A stretch of DNA of 41,883 nucleotides from Phycicoccus avicenniae. Lineage in GTDB: Bacteria > Actinomycetota > Actinomycetes > Actinomycetales > Dermatophilaceae. The notes below the pieces were generated by a model. The model saw nothing but the letters and a program-made list of their open reading frames with translations. It made no database searches and had not been told where the DNA came from. A program made the position numbers and the translations under genes. Location of the stretch: contig NZ_JAGSNF010000016.1 of the NCBI RefSeq assembly GCF_018139485.1, positions 1 to 41,883 of the forward strand, written 5' to 3'. Shown here piece by piece: positions 9,872 through 19,100 of the stretch (positions within the stretch are counted from its first letter, which is position 1; every line of letters starts with the position of its first letter).

Positions 9872-10005
9872 CGTCCCGTTGTCCCGGGACGCGCGTCCCG
9901 GTCGACCCGGGACATCGGAGGTGACACGGGTCGGGACCGGCGGCCCTGACGACCCGGGACGCCCTGGCGGCACCGTTCGGGGCAGTCGCGGTGGGACCGT
10001 CCCAC
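9872..10005. promoter_or_regulatory. Array of GGGAC/GTCCC words, candidate operators
   Basis: Nine copies of GGGAC or its complement GTCCC lie in 134 bases between the kinase gene and the divergent membrane protein gene. They include a perfect 10-base palindrome GTCCCGGGAC (9881-9890), a near-palindrome at 9895-9913, a GACCCGGGAC at 9951-9960 and an inverted repeat GTGGGACCGTCCCAC (9991-10005). NarL-type regulators usually bind such inverted repeats, so autoregulation plus control of the divergent gene is the natural reading. No clear -10 box is visible for either gene. Confidence 0.5.
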
Positions 10006-10033
10006 CGCCCCGCACCACGAAGAGGCACCCGCC

Positions 10034-10687
10034 ATGTCACGCACCACCGTCACCCCCGCCCCGGCCCGCACCGACGGCCGGACCGCGACCCCCACCGGTT
10101 CGCCCGGGCACCCCGACCTCGCCGCCGCCGTCCGGCGCCGCGGCCTGGTCCTCGCCGCCGGCGCCGCCACCTGGGCGCTCTCGATGGTCACCGTCGGCGC
10201 CAACCCGGAGACGACCGTCGGCGTCACGGTCTCCGACCTCACCGCCCTCCCCTTCCAGGTCGGCGTCATGGCCCTCCTCGGGGCGATGTCCCTCACCGGG
10301 GCCGTCGGCACCGGCCGCGGCGCCCGCGTCGCGATCCGCGTCGAGCGGGTCCTGCTGTCGCTCGCGATGCTGTGGACGGTCGTCCACGGCTGCTTCCCGG
10401 CCTTCCGGGACGCCGGCTGGCTCGCCGCGCTCGACGTCTTCTGGCCGCTGTCGATGCTCGGGATGTTCCTCATCGGCATCAAGGTCGCCGTGTCCGGCCG
10501 CTGGCGCGGCGCGGCCCGGGCCTGGCCGGTCGTCGCCGAGAGCTGGGCGGTCGTCTGCATCCCGGTCTTCGCGACGGTCGGGGCCCCGGTGAGCGACTGG
10601 GTCGGCGGCGCGCACCTGCTCGTCGGCTACACCGTCCTCGGCCTCCTGCTCGCCCGCCGCACCGGGCTCGTCCTGCCGCGCGGCTGA
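10034..10687 (+). CDS. Six-helix membrane protein divergent from the two-component operon
   Basis: 217-residue integral membrane protein with about six hydrophobic helices after a 40-residue polar N-terminus rich in Thr, Pro and Arg. I do not recognise a family. The start is the ATG at 10034, with a weak AGAGG eight bases upstream. It is divergent from the kinase/regulator operon across 184 bases that contain the GGGAC/GTCCC array. It is therefore the likely regulated output of that system, comparable to kinase-adjacent effector genes in other actinobacteria. A strong bidirectional hairpin follows at 10710-10740. Function is unknown. Confidence 0.85.
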   Translation: MSRTTVTPAPARTDGRTATPTGSPGHPDLAAAVRRRGLVLAAGAATWALSMVTVGANPETTVGVTVSDLTALPFQVGVMALLGAMSLTGAVGTGRGARVAIRVERVLLSLAMLWTVVHGCFPAFRDAGWLAALDVFWPLSMLGMFLIGIKVAVSGRWRGAARAWPVVAESWAVVCIPVFATVGAPVSDWVGGAHLLVGYTVLGLLLARRTGLVLPRG

Positions 10688-10709
10688 CGGCCACCGGAGC
10701 GCACCACGC

Positions 10710-10740
10710 GGACCGGCGTCCCCCTCGGGGGCGCCGGTCC
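10710..10740. terminator. Bidirectional hairpin terminator
   Basis: A 9-bp stem (10710-10718 with 10732-10740) is extended, after one unpaired T, by CCCCC/GGGGG around a 2-base tip. It lies between the convergent stops at 10687 (+) and 10749 (-) and can end both transcripts. Confidence 0.75.
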
Positions 10741-10748
10741 GTCGCGTC

Positions 10749-11912
10749 TCAGGACGAGGTGCGGTCCCGCAGGTCGGTGACGTGACGAGACGGCGTCGGG
10801 TCCAGCCCGAGGCCGAGCGCCAGGTAGGTCGCGGCGAAGTCGGTGAGGGCGACGAGCGAGGCGAGCCGCTCGACGGCGTGCCCGCCGCGGGCCTCCTGCT
10901 CCAGGACGACCGCGCCCGCCTCGCGCGCCGACTCCAGCACCGCGTCGGCGAGGGCGACGCCCTCCGGACCGACGTCCGGGTCGCGCAGGGCCACGACACC
11001 GAGCCGTGGCACCGACGGCCCGTCGAGGTAGGGGTCGGCGAAGATGTCCCGCTCCCCCCTCGGGGCGTCCGGCGCGTCGCGCAGCCCGCTGCCGAACGGC
11101 CCGTCGAGCGTCGCGACGACCTGGGACGCCGCGTACGGCAGCACCCCGAGGGTCGCGGGGACCCGGGCGGTCCGGGAGAGCATCTGCACCGCCCGGACGG
11201 CCGCGACCCCGGCGAGCGGACCGTCGGCGAGGACGGTCGGCATCGTCCCGTCGAGCCCGACGGCGAGGACCTTCGCCGGGTTGACGAAGGACTCCGACGA
11301 CGGCCGGCACTCCTCGGCGACGGCGTCGAGGACGTCGGCGACCCCCTCGAGCACCGCCGGCGGGCAGTCCGCGAGGCCCAGCCGGTCGGCGGCGAGGAGC
11401 ACGGGGGTGAGCAGCGACCAGAGCGCCGTCCGGGAGGAGGGCGTGGGCAGCACGGTGTCGACGTGGACGCCCCGGGCCCGGGCCGTGACGTCGGCGAGCG
11501 GCGAGTCGGCCGCCCCGACGGTGAGCAGGGACGCGCCGCGGCGGGCCGCCTCGGTCGCGAGGGCGAGCGGTCCGGCCGCCCGACCGGACTGGGACACGGC
11601 GACGACGAGGTCGAGCGGGCCCACCCACCCGGGCAGCGGGGTGTCGTGCCGGCACAGCAGCGGCACGGGCGAGCCGGGCTCGGCGAGCAGGTCCAGGACG
11701 TCCCCGACGACGGCCGACCCGCCGAGGGCGGCGACGAGGACCGACCGCGGGCGCTCTCCCCCACCGACCCGGTCGACGCCGGCCTCCTCGGCCGCGACGA
11801 GGGAGCGGCGCACCTGCGCCCCGGCGGAGGCCAGGGAGCGGAGGGCGCCACGACCGTCGAGCCGCTCCAGCGCCTCGACGTCGTCCAGCCGTGACTCGTC
11901 GACCCACGTCAT
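10749..11912 (-). CDS. SIS-domain sugar-phosphate isomerase (PGI/PMI-like)
   Basis: 387-residue protein with two SIS (sugar isomerase) halves, resembling the bifunctional phosphoglucose/phosphomannose isomerase family. The first half contains LVAALGGSAVVGDVLDLL and VAVSQSGRAAGPLALATEA, the usual phosphosugar-binding turn. ESFVNPAKVLAVGLDG and the C-terminal ERLASLVALTDFAATYLALGLGLDP match the second half and tail. It would interconvert glucose-6-P or mannose-6-P with fructose-6-P. The ATG at 11912 follows a perfect AGGAGG seven bases upstream. The neighbours Trm112-like protein and ManB fit a role in mannose-phosphate supply. Many such actinobacterial proteins are annotated only as SIS-domain proteins, so activity is inferred. 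Confidence 0.85.
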   Translation of the reverse strand: MTWVDESRLDDVEALERLDGRGALRSLASAGAQVRRSLVAAEEAGVDRVGGGERPRSVLVAALGGSAVVGDVLDLLAEPGSPVPLLCRHDTPLPGWVGPLDLVVAVSQSGRAAGPLALATEAARRGASLLTVGAADSPLADVTARARGVHVDTVLPTPSSRTALWSLLTPVLLAADRLGLADCPPAVLEGVADVLDAVAEECRPSSESFVNPAKVLAVGLDGTMPTVLADGPLAGVAAVRAVQMLSRTARVPATLGVLPYAASQVVATLDGPFGSGLRDAPDAPRGERDIFADPYLDGPSVPRLGVVALRDPDVGPEGVALADAVLESAREAGAVVLEQEARGGHAVERLASLVALTDFAATYLALGLGLDPTPSRHVTDLRDRTSS

Positions 11913-11967
11913 CGCGGACCTCCTCGGGGTCGGGACCCGGCGAGCGGGTCGCCCGGGACCGGGACGG

Positions 11968-12171
11968 TCAGGCGGGCCGGCGGGCCTCGTCGACGAGGAG
12001 CACGGGGACCCCGTCGTCGACGCGGTAGGCGAGACCGCAGGTGTCGGACACGCAGACGAGCTCGGGACCCGCCTCACCGGCCTCGTCGCGCAGCTCGCTG
12101 CGGCACGCGGGGCAGCGCAGGATCTCGCGGAGCCAGGGCTCGAGGTGCGCGGCGCCGGACGTCTCGCTCAT
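11968..12171 (-). CDS. Trm112-like zinc-ribbon protein
   Basis: 67-residue protein of the Trm112/YcaR family. Two cysteine pairs (C20-PA-C23 and C40, C45) would bind zinc, and LAYRVDDGVPVLLVDEARR is the characteristic C-terminal strand-turn-strand. Eukaryotic and archaeal Trm112 activates methyltransferases; bacterial single-domain forms are largely uncharacterised. The ATG at 12171 has GAGAGGA about seven bases upstream. It lies between manB (80 bases upstream) and the SIS-domain gene (55 bases downstream), an order I recall as widespread in actinobacteria. A link to mannose metabolism is suggested only by position. Confidence 0.87.
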   Translation of the reverse strand: MSETSGAAHLEPWLREILRCPACRSELRDEAGEAGPELVCVSDTCGLAYRVDDGVPVLLVDEARRPA

Positions 12172-12250
12172 GCTCGGGTCCTCTCGCTGGCCGGGTCGGT
12201 CGCCGACGATCCTCGCACACCCGGGCGGCGGCGTCGTCGGCCCACCGGGG

Positions 12251-13678
12251 TCAGGCGCGGACGACGGCGAGGACCTCGTCGCGCACGCGGGCCATCGTCG
12301 CCTCGTCCTCCGCCTCGACGTTGAGCCGCAGGAGCGGCTCGGTGTTCGACGCGCGGAGGTTGAACCACCACATCGGGTCGCCCTCGCCGCCCTCGTGCGC
12401 GACGGTGAGCCCGTCGAGCCGGTCGAGGGTGACGTCCCGCTCCTGCGCCCACGCGAGCACCCGGTCGGTCGCGGCGGCGGCGTCGGGGACCGTGGAGTTC
12501 ACCTCACCGGAGGCGGCGTAGCGGGCGAGGTCGGCCATGACCTCGCTGAGCGGCGCGTCCTGCTCCCCGAGCGCGGCGAGGACGTGCATCGCGGCGAGCA
12601 TCCCCGTGTCGGCGAACCAGAAGTCGCGGAAGTAGTAGTGGGCGCTGTGCTCGCCGCCGAAGACGGCCCCGTGGCGGGCCATCTCGCTCTTGATGAAGGA
12701 GTGGCCGACCCGGGTGCGGACGGGGGTGGCGCCGGTGGCCTCGACGACCTCCGCGACCTGCCGCGAGGAGATGACGTTGTGGACGATGCTCACGTCCGCG
12801 GCGTCGGCGCCGTCGGCGACCGCCCGGGACACCTCGCGGCGGGCGATGAGGGCGGTGATCGCACTGGGGCTCACCGGCTCGCCCCGCTCGTCGACGACGA
12901 AGCAGCGGTCGGCGTCGCCGTCGAAGGCGAGGCCGATGTCGGCCCCGTGGGCCCGGACGGCGGCCTGCAGGTCACGGAGGTTCTCGGGCTCGAGCGGGTT
13001 CGCCTCGTGGTTCGGGAAGGTGCCGTCGAGCTCGAAGTACAGCGGCTCGACGGTGAGCGGCAGCGGGGCGAGGCCGGCGGCGTCCTCGAGGACCGCCGGC
13101 ACGGTGAGCCCGCCCATCCCGTTGCCGGCGTCGACGACGACGCGCAGCGGCCGGACGTCCGACAGGTCGACGAGACCGCGCAGGAACGCGGCGTAGCTCG
13201 GCAGCAGGTCGGTCTCGGTGACCGCGCCCTTCGTGGCGTCCGGGTCGGAGACCTCGCCGGCGAGGATGCGCTCGGCCCGCTCGCGGATGTCGGCGAGGCC
13301 GCTGTCCTGGCCCACGGGACGCGCGCCCGCCCGGCACAGCTTGATGCCGTTGTAGGCGGCGGGGTTGTGGCTCGCCGTGAACATCGCGCCCGGCTGGTCG
13401 AAGGACCCGCTCGCGTAGTACAGCCCGTCGGTGCTGCACAGGCCGATGTGGGTGACGTCGAGGCCCCGGCTGCGCACGCCCGCGGTGAACGCCCGGGTCA
13501 GCTCCGTGCCCGACTCGCGCATGTCGTGACCGATGACGCAGCCCGAGGCGCCCTCGGGCAGCAGGACGACCTCGGCGAAGGCCGCGCCGAGCGCACGGGC
13601 GACCTCCCCGTCGAGCTGGTCGGGGACGAGCCCACGGACGTCGTAGGCCTTGACGATGTCGGAGAGGGAGCGAGACAC
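12251..13678 (-). CDS. manB: Phosphomannomutase / phosphoglucomutase
   Basis: 475-residue alpha-D-phosphohexomutase that converts mannose-6-P to mannose-1-P, feeding GDP-mannose for mannosylated lipids and polymers. All four family signatures are present: the phosphoserine loop TASHNPAAYNGIK (Ser103), the metal loop DGDADR (253-258), the sugar-specificity loop GEHSAHYYF (342-350) and the phosphate-binding RASNTEPLLRL near the C-terminus. The GEHSAH form is typical of PMM/PGM enzymes. The GTG at 13678 is chosen because a TAGGGT box ends 7 bases upstream and no ribosome binding site is seen, so the mRNA is probably leaderless. It is followed by the Trm112-like and SIS-domain genes in the same direction. 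Confidence 0.95.
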   Translation of the reverse strand: MSRSLSDIVKAYDVRGLVPDQLDGEVARALGAAFAEVVLLPEGASGCVIGHDMRESGTELTRAFTAGVRSRGLDVTHIGLCSTDGLYYASGSFDQPGAMFTASHNPAAYNGIKLCRAGARPVGQDSGLADIRERAERILAGEVSDPDATKGAVTETDLLPSYAAFLRGLVDLSDVRPLRVVVDAGNGMGGLTVPAVLEDAAGLAPLPLTVEPLYFELDGTFPNHEANPLEPENLRDLQAAVRAHGADIGLAFDGDADRCFVVDERGEPVSPSAITALIARREVSRAVADGADAADVSIVHNVISSRQVAEVVEATGATPVRTRVGHSFIKSEMARHGAVFGGEHSAHYYFRDFWFADTGMLAAMHVLAALGEQDAPLSEVMADLARYAASGEVNSTVPDAAAATDRVLAWAQERDVTLDRLDGLTVAHEGGEGDPMWWFNLRASNTEPLLRLNVEAEDEATMARVRDEVLAVVRA

Positions 13679-13685
13679 GACGGCG

Positions 13686-13691
13686 ACCCTA
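13686..13691 (-). promoter_or_regulatory. -10 box (TAGGGT) of manB, probable leaderless promoter
   Basis: TAGGGT on the minus strand is separated by 7 bases from the GTG at 13678. No Shine-Dalgarno sequence fits in between. Confidence 0.55.
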
Positions 13692-13748
13692 CCTGCGGGT
13701 CGCGGGCGTCCGTCCCGGTGTCCGGGTGGGGTGGCGGAGGGGCCGCCG

Positions 13749-14114
13749 TCAGCCCTCGGCGCTGCCGCGCAGCACCCGCAGGTGGCCCTTGCGGACCTCA
13801 CCCGGCAGCGGCGCCGCCGGTGGGGTGGCCCGCTCCTCGCGGGGGCGGGCGGCCTCGCGGACGGCGTCGGCGAGGGCGAGCAGGTCGTCCGAGCTGGGCT
13901 CGGGCTCGGCGTACTCCGTCGCGAGCCGGACGACCTCCCAGCCGCGCGGCGCGGTGAGCCGGGTGGCGTGGTCGGAGCACAGGTCGTACGTGTGCGGCTC
14001 GGCGTAGGTCGCGAGCGGGCCGAGCACGGCCGCCCGGTCCGAGTAGACGTAGGTGAGGGTCGCCACCGCCCCCTGGCGGCACCCGGTCTTCGTGCACCTG
14101 CGCGACACATTCAC
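13749..14114 (-). CDS. DUF3499 family protein
   Basis: 121-residue protein of the actinobacterial DUF3499 family. The N-terminus has a probable zinc site, with C7-x4-C12 (RRCTKTGCRQ) and later C46-SD-H49 in YDLCSDHATRLTAPRGWEVVRL, the most conserved segment. The C-terminal third is polar and variable. No function is known to me. The GTG at 14114 is supported by TATCGT 7 bases upstream, the leaderless pattern; GTG 14108 is an alternative two codons later. It is divergent from the zincin-like gene across 61 bases and sits next to manB, as in many actinobacterial genomes. Confidence 0.88.
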   Translation of the reverse strand: MNVSRRCTKTGCRQGAVATLTYVYSDRAAVLGPLATYAEPHTYDLCSDHATRLTAPRGWEVVRLATEYAEPEPSSDDLLALADAVREAARPREERATPPAAPLPGEVRKGHLRVLRGSAEG

Positions 14115-14121
14115 GCCAGCG

Positions 14122-14127
14122 ACGATA
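14122..14127 (-). promoter_or_regulatory. -10 box (TATCGT), probable leaderless promoter
   Basis: TATCGT on the minus strand ends 7 bases before the GTG at 14114. It faces away from the box at 14163-14168 within the same 61-base divergent region. Confidence 0.5.
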
Positions 14128-14162
14128 GACGGCGCTCCGGACAGCCCGACGCAGGCACGCCG

Positions 14163-14168
14163 TAGCAT
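14163..14168 (+). promoter_or_regulatory. -10 box (TAGCAT), probable leaderless promoter
   Basis: TAGCAT is followed by 7 bases and the GTG at 14176. There is no ribosome binding site. Confidence 0.55.
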
Positions 14169-14175
14169 GCGGGAC

Positions 14176-14592
14176 GTGACGAGACGCCGACGGGACCGGC
14201 ACGGGCGAGGGCCCCGGGGACCCCTCGCGTGGCCCCCGGTCCCGGCCATGACGACCCGTCGGGAGCGCTTCGACGACCTCGTCCTGGACGCCGCCGACCG
14301 GCTGCGGCCCCACCTGGGGAACCGCTACGCCGGAACGGAGTTCGCCGTCCAGGAGGTCCCACCCACCGACCCCGCGCCGTGGGAGGACCAGGCGCCGCCG
14401 CTCGGTCGGCTGCTGCGGGCCGGCGCCGGACGGACCGACCGCGTCGTCCTCTACCGGCGCCCGGTCGAGGCGCGTGCGCTCGACGCCGACGACCTCGCCG
14501 TCATCGTCCGCGGGGTCGTGACGCAGCAGGTCGCCGCCCTGCTCGGCGTGCCCCCCGAGGAGCTCGACCCCGAGGCCGACCCGGACGTCTGA
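14176..14592 (+). CDS. Zincin-like metallopeptidase-family protein without HExxH
   Basis: 138-residue actinobacterial protein, usually labelled metallopeptidase family. The N-terminus VTRRRRDRHGRGPRGPLAWP is the typical basic, Gly/Pro-rich leader. The body runs RRERFDDLVLDAADRL, EFAVQEVPP and RVVLYRRPVEARA. Where true zincin relatives have HExxH, this protein reads VIVRGVVTQQVAALLG, so the zinc site is absent and peptidase activity is unlikely. The GTG at 14176 follows a TAGCAT box by 7 bases. It is divergent from DUF3499 and ends 18 bases before the convergent DUF5719 gene. Family recognised; biochemical role unknown. Confidence 0.83.
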   Translation: MTRRRRDRHGRGPRGPLAWPPVPAMTTRRERFDDLVLDAADRLRPHLGNRYAGTEFAVQEVPPTDPAPWEDQAPPLGRLLRAGAGRTDRVVLYRRPVEARALDADDLAVIVRGVVTQQVAALLGVPPEELDPEADPDV

Positions 14593-14610
14593 GGGAGCCG
14601 CATCCCCCGG

Positions 14611-16140
14611 TCAGGGCAGCGGGAACGCCCGGCTCACCGGCGAGGACACGGCGACCGGCTCGAGCGGGACGACGGAGAGCATCTGCTCCGCGCCGGTCCC
14701 CGACGTCGAGACGACGCCGCCGCGGACCTCCCCGGACCCGGCGGACCGCGCGACCCACACGGCGCTCGCCCCGTCGAGGTCGACGTCCGCGGCCCGGTCC
14801 CGGCCGAGGTCCACCCCGCGGGTCTCGACCTCGCCGTCGACGACGAGCGAGACGCGGACGGTCGAGCCGCCGACGGTGCTCAGCAGGCGCAGCGTCCGCT
14901 CGACCCCCGAGGTGTCCGGCAGCGCGGTCCCGGCGACCTCCTCGACCGGCGCCGCGGCCTCGGACCAGGCGATCTCGCCGTAGCCGTCGGCCGGGCCGAC
15001 CTCGGTGCGCACCGCCGCCGTCACCGGCACGTCGGCCTCGACGACGACGCCGTACGTCCCGTCCTGGACGTCGGGCAGGGGCAGCTCGCCGACGGCGCCC
15101 CCGGGGACGCTGAGCACGGTGAGCTCCTCGGTGGGGACGACGCCGTCGCGCCCGACGAGCGTCACCCGGGCCACGGCCTCCTCGTCACCGGGCACCGCGA
15201 CCCGCACGGCCGCCCGGCCGCCGAGGACCGCGGCCGGGACGACGACGCGCCGGGAGGGGTCCGCCGCCGGGACGACCGTCTCGGCGCCGCGGGCGGCGAG
15301 CCCGTCGACCCAGGTGTCGGTGAGCGTGGCGTGCAGCCCGCCGCCGCTCGCGGCGACGTGCACGACGGGCAGCGACTCCTCACCCGCCAGGGCGTCGACG
15401 AGGAGGGTCACCCGGCCCCCGGGCGGGACGGACTCCGAGCGCGGCTCGCCGACCCGGCCGGCCTCGCCGTGGACCGTGACGTCCGCCGTCACGGGGTTGC
15501 CCCCCGGGTTGACGAGGACGAGGCGCTCCTGGCGTCCCGGCCCGGCGCCCCCGGCCAGCAGCCACATGTCCGACGCCGCCGGCAGGCACGGGGAGGTCGC
15601 GAGGCCGCGCATCCCGTCCTCGTCGACGCGCCACTCCTGCGTCGCCGTCGTCGCGGGCGCGAGCGCCGACCGGGCGTCGAGGGCGACCGGCCCGCTGCGC
15701 GGCAGGTCGGCCGAGACCGAGCCCGGCCGCTGCGCGGGCAGCTCGCCGAGCGGGGCGGACCCGGCCGTGAGCGCGGCCTCGCCCTCGCCCTCGACGGGCA
15801 CGGGGAGCAGGTCGTCGGGGCCGGTGACGGCGGTGACGGTGCCCCCGACGCGCATGTCGTCGGCCCCGGAGATGCCGCTCAGCTCGTTGCCGGGGCACAT
15901 CGCGGCGAGGGTCGTCGCGAGGCTCGTCGAGGGCGCCTCGGTCGGGACGGCGCCGCTGGCGGCGGCGAGGTCGAGGGTGGACGGTGTGGAGGTCGCCGCC
16001 CAGACCAGGCCCGCGGCCGCGCCGCCGGCGACGAGCACCCGGACCGCCCCGGGGACGGCGGGCCGCAGCCGGCGCACCGCCCGCAGCCGGCCGAGCGCGG
16101 CGCGCACGTCGGGGCGGGTGGGCAGGCTCGGGCGGCTCAC
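14611..16140 (-). CDS. DUF5719 family membrane-anchored extracytoplasmic protein
   Basis: 509-residue protein with a basic N-terminus, one hydrophobic helix near residues 32-50 (VRVLVAGGAAAGLVWAAT), then a long extracytoplasmic region of repeated beta-rich modules. Examples are RLVLVNPGGNPVTADVTVHG, HVAASGGGLHATLTDTWVDG and LRLLSTVGGSTVRVSLVVDG. These match DUF5719 as seen next to large GT2 proteins in actinobacteria. The GTG at 16140 overlaps the GT2 stop as GTGA, so the two are translationally coupled and probably act together at the membrane. There are few cysteines, including MCPGNE and SPCLPAA, which may form a disulphide. Function is unknown; a role in polymer assembly or export is inferred. 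Confidence 0.85.
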   Translation of the reverse strand: MSRPSLPTRPDVRAALGRLRAVRRLRPAVPGAVRVLVAGGAAAGLVWAATSTPSTLDLAAASGAVPTEAPSTSLATTLAAMCPGNELSGISGADDMRVGGTVTAVTGPDDLLPVPVEGEGEAALTAGSAPLGELPAQRPGSVSADLPRSGPVALDARSALAPATTATQEWRVDEDGMRGLATSPCLPAASDMWLLAGGAGPGRQERLVLVNPGGNPVTADVTVHGEAGRVGEPRSESVPPGGRVTLLVDALAGEESLPVVHVAASGGGLHATLTDTWVDGLAARGAETVVPAADPSRRVVVPAAVLGGRAAVRVAVPGDEEAVARVTLVGRDGVVPTEELTVLSVPGGAVGELPLPDVQDGTYGVVVEADVPVTAAVRTEVGPADGYGEIAWSEAAAPVEEVAGTALPDTSGVERTLRLLSTVGGSTVRVSLVVDGEVETRGVDLGRDRAADVDLDGASAVWVARSAGSGEVRGGVVSTSGTGAEQMLSVVPLEPVAVSSPVSRAFPLP

Positions 16141-19100
16141 GGCTCGACCACCCGGGACTCGCGGCGGCCGAACGGGATCGCGAGGAAGCCGACGACGAGG
16201 AAGCCGAGGGTCTGGCCGAGGTGGCTCCAGCCGTGCGGGTCGGGCAGGTCGACCGTCAGCCGGCCCTCCCCCGGCGGGAGCTCGTAGGTCGGCGACGCGG
16301 CGCCCTCGACGGCGGTGAGGACGGACCCGTCGACGCGGACGACGGCCCGCTCGGCCCAGGCGGCCGGCTGCGCGACGACGAGGGTGGCGTCCTCGGGGAC
16401 CTCGACGGGGGTGTCGGTGGCCGCGTGCAGGCCCGTCGTGGGGACGAGGCGGGTCTCGTCGGGCGTCTCCATCCGCAGCCGCGGCGGGGCGACGAGGGCC
16501 TCGGCGCGCTCGCCGACGGGGGCGAGCCGCCACAGCGTCCAGCCGTCCCGCGGCGAGATCCGCTGCAGGCCGGTCGTCGCGTCCAGCCGCCGCGCGACCT
16601 CGGGCACCTGCCCGCCGCGGATCGCGAGGAGGTCGGCCGCGGTCGCGGGGGCGAGGTCCTCGCTGCCCGGTGCCGCGACGAGGAGGTCGGTGACGGTGCC
16701 GGCGACCTCGTCGTCGGCGCGCGCGCCGGTGTCGAGGGTGCGCACGACGGCGGCGTCCTCGCGGCCGACGAAGCGGTAGGCCGCGCCGGCGTCCCCCGGG
16801 ACGACGAAGAGCGACCGGGTGGCGAAGGCGCCCTGGGCCTGGTCGACGGCGACCGCGGGTCGCGGGTCGCGCCAGGCGTCGACGGTGTCGCCGAGCCCGG
16901 TGACGACGACGCCGCCCACCGACACGAGCACCGTGCCGACGGCCGTGCCGACCAGCACCCGGCCGCCCGTGCTGCGCCAGGCGGTGCGTCCGGCCACCGG
17001 CACCCGGTCGAGGGTGTGCGCGAGGGCGAGCACGAGCACGAGCACGACCGGGAGCAGCATCGTCCCGGCCCACGGCGTCACGGCCTCCCCGGCCCGGTCG
17101 AGCCCGGCCGGCACCGTGCCGAGGGTGACCCGCGGCGCGACCAGCGCGAGGGCGACCTGGACCGGCAGGAGGAGGGCGAGGACCGACGGGGCGCCGCGCC
17201 ACGCGCGGGTCCCGGCGAGCGCGAGCCCGCCGGCGACGACGAGGGCGGCCGAGGTCCACACGAGCGGCGCCGCCACGCCGCCCGGGTCCAGCAGTGCGAG
17301 CCGCCACGGCGCCACCGGGGTGCCTCCCCAGTCCGCGAGGCCGGAGCCCGCGACGAGCCCGGTCCAGCCGGCGGCACCGGCCGGGACGACCCAGGGGGCG
17401 AGCAGCGCCGACGGCACGAGGACGACGACGGCGGTGTGCAGCGGCCCCCGGACGAGGCAGACGAGGAGGGCCACGACGACGGCGAGGGCCGCGAGCGTCG
17501 GCGCGAAGGCCCCGAGCGTCGCGATCCCGAGCGCCGTTGCGAAGGCGCTCGTCGCGGTCGAGCGACGGGCCGCGACGAGCCAGAGCCCGGCGGCGACCCC
17601 CGGCAGCAGCGCCAGGGCGACGACCGCCCCGAGCCGGCCCTGGCCGACGGCCGCGGCGGCGGGCGCGGAGCAGGCCCACGCGAGGGCCCCGAGGGCCCGC
17701 ACCCACGGGCGGCGGGCGGCGACCCGCAGCGCGAGGTAGGCCGACAGCGCGCCGACCGGCATCGCGAGCAGGACGAGGAGCCCGACGACGAGGCCGCCGG
17801 GAGAGGTCGGCGCCGGCAGGAGCGGCAGGTGCGCCACGAGCCAGGAGGGGGCGACGAGGAGGGCGCTCGCGGGGCCGGCCTGTTCCGGGCCACCGAGGCC
17901 GGTACCGGACCAGCCGTCGGTCCACGCGTGCCACAGCGCCGCCGCGTCGGCGCGGGTGCCGAGCAGCTCACCGCCCTGGAGCCCGGAGCCGAGGCCGGTG
18001 ACGACGCCGAGGCCGAGGGTGCGGCCCGCGGCGACGGTGACGGCGAGCGCCGCGAGGACCGCGACGACGCCGGGGTGCCGGACGACGCGCCCGGCCCACG
18101 AGCGCGGGTTGAGGTCGGTCGCCGCGTCACCGACGGGCGCCTGGGGCGGGACGACCGCGTGGTGCACGGCGTCGGCCCAGCCGGTGAGGACGGCCCGGCG
18201 CGGCTCGAAGAGCATCCCGAGGTCCCGGCGGCGGACCTCGCTGCGGTGCCGGGTGCGCCAGCGGGCCCGCAGCCCGCGGACCGGGTCGAGCGAGGTGAGG
18301 GCGGTGAGCTCTGCGACGGCGGCCCGGGGGCGCTTGAGGAGCAGCAGCCCGACGGCGGCGACGACGGAGGTGAGGGCGATCCACACGGCGAGCAGCGGCG
18401 CGGACCACCAGGGGGCCCGGGCGAGCGCGACCCGGCGGGCGGCGCGGCGTCGGGCGGCGGTCGTGGCGGTGGCGACGGCCACGCCGGGCTGCGAGCGGAC
18501 CCGGGAGGTCGGCACGGCGACGACGCGTCGGCCGCTCGCCTGGACCCGCCAGCCGAGGTCGAGGTCGGCGCCGACGTCGCCGAACGAGGGCTCCCAGCCG
18601 CGCAGCCGGTCGAGGAGGTCGCGCTCGACGAGGGCGCCGGCGAACGGCACGGCGAGGACGTCGGTCGTCGCGTCGTACTGGCCCTGGTCGGGCTCCCCCG
18701 GGTGCGGCCGGGACAGCAGCCGTCCGCCGCGGGTCGTGCGGATCGACAGGGCGCGCAGCCGGTGCGGGGCGTCGGCGTCGACGTGCTTCGGGCCGACCAT
18801 CCCCGTCGACGGCGAGCGGCGCCAGGCGTCGACGAGCCGGACGAGGGCCTCGGGCTCGGGGACGGCGCCGACGGGGAGGAACCACAGGAGGTCGGTGACG
18901 CCCTCCTCGGTGGGGACGTCGGCGACGGCGCGGGCGACGGCGGTGCGGACGGGGCGGCGCCGCTCGACGGGGACGACCGACACGGGGACGGGGTGCCCGT
19001 CGCGGACGGCGGCGACGACGGCCTCGAGGGTCTCGCCCTCCGGGCTGTCGGCGGTCGGTGCGGTGCGCCCGCCGGTGCGGTCGACGACGAGGACTGCGTC

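Noticed and set aside
7684-10560. Extension of the histidine kinase frame back to 10560
   Set aside because: The extra 237 codons run antisense through the membrane protein gene and the operator array, and have shadow composition. The kinase most likely starts at 9849 or, less likely, near 9915.
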